In this document: positions 16,019 through 23,192 of the stretch, piece by piece | Position numbering within the stretch: position 1 is the stretch's first letter | How the letters are laid out: every line of letters starts with the position of its first letter | NCBI GenBank assembly: GCA_944387865.1 | Contig: CALXGN010000004.1 | Location: 94,659-158,658 of the forward strand | From: Scatomorpha stercorigallinarum | Lineage (GTDB): Bacteria > Bacillota > Clostridia > Oscillospirales > Oscillospiraceae | DNA: 64,000 nt | Direction of reading: 5' to 3' | Program-made: the position numbers and the translations under genes | The notes under the pieces: model-generated | Told to the model about the DNA's origin: nothing | Databases searched by the model: none | The model's input: only the letters and a program-made list of their open reading frames with translations

Positions 16019-16894
16019 TCAGACGGAGCGCCAGAGCAGCCGGTTTTCCGCAAACTCGGCGCTCACGCGCCCGGCGTCTAGCAGATAGGCGAGGAAGCTG
16101 CGCAGCGTGGAGCCCACGAGGGCGTACTGCTGGAAGTTCAGCTCGAGCCCCAGGCGGTCAAAGGCGCGCTTGAGCGCCTCCTCGAACGTCACCGGCTGCG
16201 CGCAGAGCTCCAGCACCAGCGAGCACAGGCCCTCCACGTGCCGCCGGTTGAGCGCCGCCAGCGGCGCGATGTCCTCGCAGGCCGCGGCGTGGGAGGGGAC
16301 GTACATCTTCGCGCCGGCGCCGGGCAGGGCGTCGAGCGTGGCCAGGTATGCCGCCACGTCGTAGATGAAGGGGAAGCCGTATTTTTCCAGCGTATCCGGG
16401 CTGGAGACGCAGTCGGCGATGAAGGCCGTGCCGTCCGGCAGCAGGTAGCCGCACATGTCGAAAAAGTGCCCCGGCAGCGGCAGGACCTTTACCTCCTGCG
16501 GGAAGGCCGGCGAGGCGGTGCCCTCACATTCACAGGGCGCGGCGAGGAGGAACTTGTGCCTGAGCGCCGCCGGCGGGAAGCCGCCGTAGAGGAAGCCGGG
16601 CTCCAGGATGGGCGTGCGCGTGAACTGGGCCTCTATGCCCGGCGCGAACACCCGGCAGCCCGTCTGGCGCTGCAGGTACTGGCAGCCGCCGATGTGGTCG
16701 GCGTTGGAGTGCGTGACGAGGATGCCCAGCAGCTTCCAGCCCTGCCCGTCGAGTGTTTTCCGGGCGCGGCGGCCGGCGTCCTTGTCCCCGCCGGCGTCGA
16801 TGAGATAGGCCCCGTCCCCGGTCACGTAAACGCCGATCTTGGCCGGGCAGTCGATGTAATAGGACTGCTCCCCGGTGCGTATGAGCTCGTACAT
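16019..16894 (-). CDS. MBL-fold metallo-hydrolase
   Basis: The 291-residue protein has a metallo-beta-lactamase fold. An N-terminal strand pair (GVYVTGDGAYLIDAGGD) leads to the metal loop THSNADHIGG (61-70). The usual H-x-H-x-D-H is therefore H-S-N-A-D-H, with the second His replaced by Asn64. Downstream ligands His in PLPGHFFDMCGY and Asp in FIADCVS are present, as is a late His in VPSHAAACED. The substitution occurs in some clostridial MBL proteins and may alter metal content. The substrate is unknown and the C-terminus is helical. AGAGG precedes the start. Confidence 0.85.
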   Translation of the reverse strand: MYELIRTGEQSYYIDCPAKIGVYVTGDGAYLIDAGGDKDAGRRARKTLDGQGWKLLGILVTHSNADHIGGCQYLQRQTGCRVFAPGIEAQFTRTPILEPGFLYGGFPPAALRHKFLLAAPCECEGTASPAFPQEVKVLPLPGHFFDMCGYLLPDGTAFIADCVSSPDTLEKYGFPFIYDVAAYLATLDALPGAGAKMYVPSHAAACEDIAPLAALNRRHVEGLCSLVLELCAQPVTFEEALKRAFDRLGLELNFQQYALVGSTLRSFLAYLLDAGRVSAEFAENRLLWRSV

Positions 16895-17025
16895 ATAGCG
16901 CCTCTTTCCTGCCCGCAGGCTGTATTGAACGATATTTTACCACTACCCTGCGCTCCTGGCAATGGCCGGGGCGGAACTGTGCCCCCGGCGGCGGAAAAAA
17001 GTTGGACGGAGGGCGGATGTGCCTG

Positions 17026-17034
17026 TGCTATAGT
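17026..17034 (+). promoter_or_regulatory. Extended -10 promoter for the FHA/kinase operon
   Basis: TGCTATAGT gives an extended -10 (TG-n-TATAGT) 40 bases before the FHA gene. No good -35 sits at 17 bases; TTGGAC is 21 bases away. It is the only clear promoter before the six-gene operon. Confidence 0.6.
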
Positions 17035-17074
17035 GGTCACAGCTCAAAAATACAGCAACGTGGGAGGTAAAAAT

Positions 17075-17644
17075 ATGGAGATCAAGATGGTACAGTGCCC
17101 TAACGGCCACTATTACAATGCGGCGCTCCACACCAGCTGTCCGGAGTGCAGCGGCGCCGTGGGCAAGACGGAGCCCGTGGGCGGGCCGCAGGGCGGCTCC
17201 GGCGTGGGCCGCACCGAGCCCGTGGACGTGGAGCGCGACGCGCGCATCGAGCCTTTCGACCCCACCATCATCGGCGCCGACTCCGCCGAGGGGCGGCCGG
17301 AGCCGGTCGTCGGCTGGCTCGTCTGCATCGAGGGCTCCTGCCGCGGCAGCGACTTCCGCATCCACGCCGGCTACAACTACATCGGCCGCGAGACCGGCGA
17401 CATCCACATCCGCGGCGACCAGCAGATCTCGCGCAAGAACCACGCCATGGTCGCCTATGACAGCAGCGAGCGAGTCTATTACGTGGGCCCCAGCGCCGGG
17501 CGCAACCTCATCAAGGTGAACGGCAAGACGGTGCTGGGCGCGGTGGAGATACACAACTACGACGTGATATCCATCGGCACTACCAAGCTGATGTTCGTGG
17601 GGCTGTGCGGCGAGCAGTTCGGCTGGGAAGAGGAAGCGCGATGA
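17075..17644 (+). CDS. Zinc-ribbon FHA-domain protein
   Basis: The 189-residue protein begins with a zinc-ribbon-like CPNGHYYNAALHTSCPEC (8-25). A linker follows with two TEPV motifs (Thr32 and Thr48) and a DPTIIG segment, then an FHA domain (about 80-178). FHA hallmarks are the GRE at 104-106, SRKNH (119-123) and Asn150, which bind phosphothreonine peptides. The layout recalls GarA/OdhI regulators, whose N-terminal Thr is phosphorylated and then bound by their own FHA. The TEPV sites are candidate targets (inference). GGGAGGT precedes the start. It is the first gene of the phosphosignalling operon, overlapping the next by four bases. Confidence 0.9.
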   Translation: MEIKMVQCPNGHYYNAALHTSCPECSGAVGKTEPVGGPQGGSGVGRTEPVDVERDARIEPFDPTIIGADSAEGRPEPVVGWLVCIEGSCRGSDFRIHAGYNYIGRETGDIHIRGDQQISRKNHAMVAYDSSERVYYVGPSAGRNLIKVNGKTVLGAVEIHNYDVISIGTTKLMFVGLCGEQFGWEEEAR

Positions 17645-18696
17645 CGGCGGCGAACGGGCTCTGGGGGCTTTTGCTGACGGGCAGCTTCCCCCTGCCCCCA
17701 TCGGGGGCCGCGAGCGCTTATACGCCGGGGACGCCTTCGCCCACGCCGCTGCCCACCCTGCCGCCGCCCACGCCCACGCCCACGCCGGCCGCTGCCGGCG
17801 CGGCGGAGACGGCAGGCCTCGTCCTGGAGACCTGGATGATCGCGGCGGGCGCGGCCGCGCTGGCGCTGATCATCGCCCTGACCGTGTTTTTCATCGTCCG
17901 CGCGCGCCGGCGGCGCGCCCCGGCGGCTTACGCGGGCGGCGTGACGCTCTCCGTGGGCAAGGTGCACGAGACCGGCGCGCGGGAGAGCCAGCAGGACTGC
18001 TTCGCCGTACTGCCGGAGGAGCTGTGGCCCGAGCACGGCCTGCTGGCCGTGGTGGCGGACGGCATGGGCGGCCTCGCGGACGGCGACAGGGTCAGCCAGT
18101 GCGCCGTGAGCGCTGTTTTTGACAGTTTCTGCAACGTCCAGGGCGAGCCGCAGCTGGTGCTGCTGGAGCTGCTGAGGCGGGCGAACAACGCCGTGAACGC
18201 CCTGCTGGGCCCCGGCGGGGCCTCGCGCAGCGGCTCCACGCTGGTGGCCGCGCTGGTACGAGACGGCTGCCTGAGCTTCGTCTCCGTGGGTGACAGCCGC
18301 ATCGCCCTGCTGCGCGACGGCGCGCTCTATACGCTGGACCGCGAGCATGTTTACCGCAACGAGCTGCTGTGCGCGGCGGTGAACGGCGAGCGCAGCTTCG
18401 AGTCCGCCCTCAGCCACCCGCGCGCCGGCGGGCTCACGAGCTATCTCGGCATGGGGCGGCTGAAATACGTCGATTTCCCCGCCGCGCCCATCGCGCTGAT
18501 GCCCGGCGACCGCGTGGTGCTGATGAGCGACGGCGTCTATAACGCCCTCGGCGTTTCCGAGCTGGCGGACGCGCTGCTGCTGCCGCCGGAGCAGGCGGCG
18601 GAGGAGATACGCCGCGCCGTGTCCGCCAAGGGCTACTCCACGCAGGACAACTACACCGCCGTCGTCATCGGCCTGGAGAGGGGGACGCGCGCATGA
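17641..18696 (+). CDS. Membrane-tethered PP2C-type Ser/Thr phosphatase
   Basis: This 351-residue protein starts at the ATGA overlap. Residues 1-60 are rich in Pro and Thr (PSPTPLPTLPPPTPTPTP) and probably lie outside. A membrane helix follows (about 66-87), then a cytoplasmic PP2C domain. Motifs are SQQDC with Asp119, ADGMGG (Asp140), SGSTLVAAL, VGDSR (217-220), SDGVYNALG (Asp297) and QDNYTAV (Asp336). Together these form the metal centre. It should dephosphorylate targets of the two kinases in the same operon. The extracytoplasmic low-complexity arm is unusual and might bind the cell wall. Confidence 0.92.
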   Translation: MTAANGLWGLLLTGSFPLPPSGAASAYTPGTPSPTPLPTLPPPTPTPTPAAAGAAETAGLVLETWMIAAGAAALALIIALTVFFIVRARRRRAPAAYAGGVTLSVGKVHETGARESQQDCFAVLPEELWPEHGLLAVVADGMGGLADGDRVSQCAVSAVFDSFCNVQGEPQLVLLELLRRANNAVNALLGPGGASRSGSTLVAALVRDGCLSFVSVGDSRIALLRDGALYTLDREHVYRNELLCAAVNGERSFESALSHPRAGGLTSYLGMGRLKYVDFPAAPIALMPGDRVVLMSDGVYNALGVSELADALLLPPEQAAEEIRRAVSAKGYSTQDNYTAVVIGLERGTRA

Positions 18697-19406
18697 TACG
18701 CACGGCCAGCTATACGGACACCGGCGGCCGGCCGTACAACGAGGACTGCCTGGCGTTCATAGACCGCGGCGGCGCGCTCTGTGCCGTGGTGGCGGACGGC
18801 CTCGGCGGCCACGGCGGGGGCGAAAAGGCCTCCCGCGCGGCGGCGGAGTGCGTACAGGAGCTATGGAGCGGCGCCGTCAGCGAGACGGAGCTCGCCGCCC
18901 TGGTGCAGGCCGCGCACGGGCGCGTGCTCTCTATGCAGACGCGCGCCTGCGCCATGAAGACCACCATCACCGTCCTTGCGCTCGGCGGCGGCCGCGCCGC
19001 CTGGACCCATGTGGGCGATTCGAGGATATATCACTTCCACAACGGCGCGCTGGTGTTCCAGACGCGCGACCACAGCGCTTCGCAGATCGCCGTGATGCTG
19101 GGCAATATCACGCCCGACCAAATTCGCTTCCACGAGGACCGCGCGCGCATCTACCGCGCGCTGGGCCAGGACGGCGAGCTGAAGGTGGAGACGCACGCCG
19201 AGACGCTGGAAAAGGGCGCCCATGCCTTCCTCATGTGTACGGACGGCTTCTGGGAGTACGTGCTGGAAGACGAGATGTGCGCCGACCTGTCCGCCGCTCA
19301 GGGCCCCGAAGAGTGGCTGGGGCTGATGCGCGCGCGGCTCGCGCAGCGCGTGCCGGGAAATAACGACAACAACACAGCCGCCGCCGTGTGGCTGGAGACA
19401 GAATGA
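18693..19406 (+). CDS. Soluble PP2C-type Ser/Thr phosphatase
   Basis: The 237-residue single-domain phosphatase overlaps its neighbour by four bases. PP2C motifs are YNEDCL (Asp18), VADGLGGHGGGE (Asp35), THVGDSR (about 106-111), MCTDGFWEY (Asp184) and a C-terminal NNDNNTAAAV. No membrane segment is present. Two phosphatases in one operon, one tethered and one soluble, suggest separate pools of targets. It resembles the PrpC/Stp family that reverses kinase action on FHA proteins. Confidence 0.93.
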   Translation: MIRTASYTDTGGRPYNEDCLAFIDRGGALCAVVADGLGGHGGGEKASRAAAECVQELWSGAVSETELAALVQAAHGRVLSMQTRACAMKTTITVLALGGGRAAWTHVGDSRIYHFHNGALVFQTRDHSASQIAVMLGNITPDQIRFHEDRARIYRALGQDGELKVETHAETLEKGAHAFLMCTDGFWEYVLEDEMCADLSAAQGPEEWLGLMRARLAQRVPGNNDNNTAAAVWLETE

Positions 19407-19422
19407 ATCTGGGGGGTCAGAT

Positions 19423-20748
19423 ATGAAAAGCAAGAAGATCATCAGCATCGCCCTGACGGCCATCCTTGCGCTGGGGTTGCTCTCGCTCTCCGCCTGCGGC
19501 GTGGACATCCGCGATACGCGCAGCGGCGTCGTCCGCTTCGTCGCCCTGCTGCCGGAGATGGGCATCATGAGCTCGGACGGCACCATCTCCTATGACGCCG
19601 GCTACTACACCGGCTCCGGCTTCGGCGTGGGCGAGGCCGGCGAGCCCACGGACATATTCATCACCAACAGCCACGTGGTGGCGGACACCGTGCCCGTTTT
19701 CAGCGAGAGCGGGGACTACCTGGGCGACGTGGCCGCCCCCGCCGTCAACCTCTACATCCTCACCAGCGACCTCGCCTGGGACCCCGCCACGGGCACGCTG
19801 GACACCAGCCAGTGCATCCCCTGCTCCATACTCTACTACTCCGAGACGCTTTACCCCGACTATGCCGTCATCCAGGCCGCGCAGGCGCCGGCCGACCGCA
19901 TCGCCCTGCCCATACTGCCGGATGAGGAGGCCGTCAGCGAGCTTGACCGCGTCTACGCCCTCGGCTACCCCGGCAGCAGCGACGACACGGAGGAGGGTTT
20001 CTGGGGCCGGCAGATACTCGGCACCGTCGCCAGCTCCACGATGACGGACGGCAGCGTCTCCCGCTTCACCACCGGCGCCACCTTCGGCAACACCCGCCTC
20101 ATCCAGCACACGGCCCAGCTCAACCACGGCAACTCCGGCGGCCCGCTGCTCAATGAGGACGGCCAGGTCATCGGCATCAACACCTACGGCGCGGGCGGCG
20201 ACGTCTCCACCGGCGACGTGAACTCCTACTACGCCGTGCGCGTCAGCTACGCATCCGACATGCTCGACCAGCTGGGCATCGAATACGACACCAGCTGGGG
20301 AAGCAACTGGCTGCTCTTCGTCCTCATCGGCCTGGGCGCGCTTATCCTGATTGCACTGCTGGCGCTCGCCATCAAAAAGCTCGTCCCAAAGGGCGGCAAA
20401 AAGCGCAAAAAGCCCGCTCCCGGCAGCGACCTGCGCGTGCAGTGCGTCTCCGGCTGCTTCGCCGGGCGGCGGTTCGAGATCGGCCGCCAGCTTCGCATGG
20501 GCCGCGACCCCAACCGCAACGACCTGGTGTTCCCGCCGCAGACCCAGGGCGTCAGCAGCGTCCACTGCATGCTGATGCTGACGGAGGGCAAGCTCTATCT
20601 GCAGGACCTCGGCTCCACCTACGGCACGTTCCTCAGCGACGGGCGCAAGCTCTCGCCCAGCCAGGCGGTCGAGCTCAGGGAGGGCGACAGCTTCTCCCTC
20701 GGCTCGCAGCGCGAGCGCTTCATCGTCACCGGCAGGGGAGGTATGTGA
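19423..20748 (+). CDS. Extracytoplasmic trypsin-like protease fused to a cytoplasmic FHA domain
   Basis: The 441-residue protein has a lipobox SACG (Cys25) or signal anchor, then a trypsin-like serine protease domain (about 35-285). Its triad is His84 in TNSHVVAD, Asp146 in YPDYAVI and Ser238 in GNSGGPLLN, as in HtrA/DegP but without a PDZ domain. A membrane helix follows (about 296-317), then a basic KKGGKKRKK stretch and a cytoplasmic FHA domain with RMGRDPNRNDLVF, SSVHCM and DLGSTYGTF. The architecture connects an external protease to phosphothreonine binding inside. All catalytic residues are intact. Start: ATG after GGGGGTC. Confidence 0.92.
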   Translation: MKSKKIISIALTAILALGLLSLSACGVDIRDTRSGVVRFVALLPEMGIMSSDGTISYDAGYYTGSGFGVGEAGEPTDIFITNSHVVADTVPVFSESGDYLGDVAAPAVNLYILTSDLAWDPATGTLDTSQCIPCSILYYSETLYPDYAVIQAAQAPADRIALPILPDEEAVSELDRVYALGYPGSSDDTEEGFWGRQILGTVASSTMTDGSVSRFTTGATFGNTRLIQHTAQLNHGNSGGPLLNEDGQVIGINTYGAGGDVSTGDVNSYYAVRVSYASDMLDQLGIEYDTSWGSNWLLFVLIGLGALILIALLALAIKKLVPKGGKKRKKPAPGSDLRVQCVSGCFAGRRFEIGRQLRMGRDPNRNDLVFPPQTQGVSSVHCMLMLTEGKLYLQDLGSTYGTFLSDGRKLSPSQAVELREGDSFSLGSQRERFIVTGRGGM

Positions 20749-20749
20749 T

Positions 20750-23122
20750 ATGGCGGCCTATTGCCCGCACTGCATGTTCCCGACGGATACGCCCTATTGC
20801 CCCAACTGCGGCCAGAGCACCAGCTGGCAGCCCGGCGAGGGCCAGCTGCACGCCGGCACTGTGCTGAACGGCAGCGGGCTGCACCGCTATATGACGGGCG
20901 CCGCCATCGGCCAGGGCGGTTTTGGCATCACCTACATCGCCGTTGACATGGACAGCGGCGAGCGCGTGGCCGTCAAGGAGTGCTTCCCCACCCAGTGCGC
21001 CCAGCGCGGCGTGAACGGCGTCGCCGTGGAGGCCAGGAGCGGCTTTGAGCAGACGCTGCAGGGCGCGCTGGAGAGCTTCCTCGAGGAGGCGCGGCTGCTC
21101 GCGCGGCAGGGCGCCCTCGCGTCCATCGTGCAGGTGCGCGACTTTTTCCGCGCCAACGGCACGGCCTATCTGGTGATGGAGTACCTCGACGGCGCGACGC
21201 TAAAAAACATGATGTGCACGGGCGGCGTGATACCGGCGCAGGAGCTGCTGCGCCGCCTGCGCCCGCTGATAGGCGACCTGGGGCGGCTGCACGCCTCGGG
21301 CGTCATCCACCGCGACATCAGCCCCGACAACCTGATGTGGATGCCCTCCGGCGGCATCAAGCTGCTCGACTTCGGCTGCGCCCGCTCCATGGAGAACGGC
21401 AAAAGCATGAGCGTGCAGCTCAAGCACGGCTTCGCCCCCGTCGAGCAGTACCAGACGCGCGGGCAGGGCCCCTGGACGGATATTTACGCCCTCTGCGCCA
21501 CCATCTACTACTGCACCACCGGCCGCCTGCCCACGCCCGCCGTCGAGCGGCTGGAGGGCGGGGAGCTGACCGCGCCCACGGCGCTGGGCTCGGACCTGAC
21601 GCCCAGGCAGGAGGCGGCGCTGCTCTGGGGCATGGAGGTGCAGCCGGCCCGCCGCCCGCAGGCCATGGAGGACCTGGCCGCCGCGCTCTATGCGGGCCCG
21701 GCGGAGGACGGCGGCAGGGAAGGCGGCCGCCGGCGCGAAAAAACCGGCGGGAACGGCTATACACCGCCCGAGGAGGAGAAAAAGCGCGACGTGCGCAGCG
21801 GAGGGCTCCCGGCGCGCACCCGGCGCATCGCCGCCATCGCGGCCGCCGCGGCGGCCGTGGCCGTCATCGCCATCGTGCTCGCCATCAGCGGCCTGTTCGG
21901 CGGCGATGACAGGGACGTGGGGGCGCCTGTACAGCCCGCCGTCACCGGCGCGCCCGGGCTCTCGCTCGCGCCCAGCGCCGTCCCCAGTTCCGTTCCCAGC
22001 CCCACGCCAGAGCCCACTCCCACGCCCGTCGTGCCCGACGGCGTGACGGAGGACGGCTATGAGTACGTGCTCGGCGGGGATTCCGCCACGGTCGTCGGCT
22101 ACACCGGCAATGAGACAGCGCTCGCCCCGCCGGAGGAGATCGAGGGGCTGCCCGTGCGCGCCATCGGCGAGGGGGCCTTCAGCGGCAACAGCTATGCCGA
22201 GCAGCTGATATTGCCGGAGGGGCTGGAGGAGATCGGCGCGGAGGCCTTCGCTGGCTGCACGTCGCTCACCTGCGTGATCGTATTCAGCGGCGCCCGGGTG
22301 GCCGAGGGCGCTTTCAGCGGCTGCCCCGTGCGCGCGGTGCAGCAGATGGAGAGCGGATACGTGACGGAAACGGAGCTTTACGACATCTGGGGGCTCGAGG
22401 GCGACGTGCGTGTGTTCACATTCGGCGAGGACACGGGCGACGGCAGCCTGGTGCTGGTGTACGTGGACGATGCGGGCATCGTCTACGCCCTGGCCGACAG
22501 CTCCAACGCCGTCATCATGGATTTCCCCAACGACGCTGATGAGATCATCCCGCAGACGAGCGTCAGCGAGTTCCCCGTCACCTGGATCAACGAAAACGCC
22601 GCGGACGGCCTGGACGGCGTGCCCGACTACTGGCTGCGCGGGGACATCCTCTTCCCGCAGGAGCTCATGTATTCCCTGGAGATGAACATATACGAAGATG
22701 CCGACGGCGTCAGCCTCAGCGCGTCCTGGTTCATGTCGAACGCGCTGGCCATCCTCATGGAGGAGGCGCGCGCGGAAGACGGCGTCACGGAGGCCATCGC
22801 GCCCAACGAGGCCCTCACGCGCGCGTGCATGGCGCGCGCCGCCGAGCTCGCGGAGAGCTTCACCACGGAGCGGCCGGACGGCAGCGACTGGGGCGACGCG
22901 CTGCGCGAATACGAGGTCGATTGGGCGAACGCCTGGCAGTTCATAAGGTCCTTCGGCAGCTATGAGGACGGCGAGGCGCTGGGTGAATACCTGTTGGAAG
23001 TCGCGCAGCAGTTCGCCGCTTACGACGAGGACATCAGCGGCTACTACGACGGCGTCGGCGTGGCCATGTCTGTCGGCGAGGACGGCACGTATTATATCTG
23101 CTGCATCGCCACCGCCGCGTGA
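20750..23122 (+). CDS. Transmembrane Ser/Thr kinase with LRR-like and CAP ectodomain
   Basis: The 790-residue protein has an N-terminal zinc ribbon (CPHC and CPNC, 5-20), then a kinase domain (about 45-310) with glycine loop GQGGFG (54-59), VAVKE (Lys76), HRDISPDN (187-194) and DFG (207-209). The residue normally Lys in HRDxK is Ser. A helix (about 360-382) leads to a Pro-rich spacer. Outside are a leucine-rich BspA-type stretch (LPVRAIGEGAFSGN, LPEGLEEIGAEAFAGCTSL; about 440-530), a middle region, and a C-terminal CAP/SCP-like domain with ILMEEARAEDGV and ERPDGSDWGDAL. It probably signals across the membrane. GGAGGT overlaps the preceding stop. Confidence 0.9.
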   Translation: MAAYCPHCMFPTDTPYCPNCGQSTSWQPGEGQLHAGTVLNGSGLHRYMTGAAIGQGGFGITYIAVDMDSGERVAVKECFPTQCAQRGVNGVAVEARSGFEQTLQGALESFLEEARLLARQGALASIVQVRDFFRANGTAYLVMEYLDGATLKNMMCTGGVIPAQELLRRLRPLIGDLGRLHASGVIHRDISPDNLMWMPSGGIKLLDFGCARSMENGKSMSVQLKHGFAPVEQYQTRGQGPWTDIYALCATIYYCTTGRLPTPAVERLEGGELTAPTALGSDLTPRQEAALLWGMEVQPARRPQAMEDLAAALYAGPAEDGGREGGRRREKTGGNGYTPPEEEKKRDVRSGGLPARTRRIAAIAAAAAAVAVIAIVLAISGLFGGDDRDVGAPVQPAVTGAPGLSLAPSAVPSSVPSPTPEPTPTPVVPDGVTEDGYEYVLGGDSATVVGYTGNETALAPPEEIEGLPVRAIGEGAFSGNSYAEQLILPEGLEEIGAEAFAGCTSLTCVIVFSGARVAEGAFSGCPVRAVQQMESGYVTETELYDIWGLEGDVRVFTFGEDTGDGSLVLVYVDDAGIVYALADSSNAVIMDFPNDADEIIPQTSVSEFPVTWINENAADGLDGVPDYWLRGDILFPQELMYSLEMNIYEDADGVSLSASWFMSNALAILMEEARAEDGVTEAIAPNEALTRACMARAAELAESFTTERPDGSDWGDALREYEVDWANAWQFIRSFGSYEDGEALGEYLLEVAQQFAAYDEDISGYYDGVGVAMSVGEDGTYYICCIATAA

Positions 23123-23192
23123 ATGCACTTGAACACGTCCGGAGGAACAAGTATAATGAGAACATATGACGCAATGAAGGGAGGCGCGGCGT

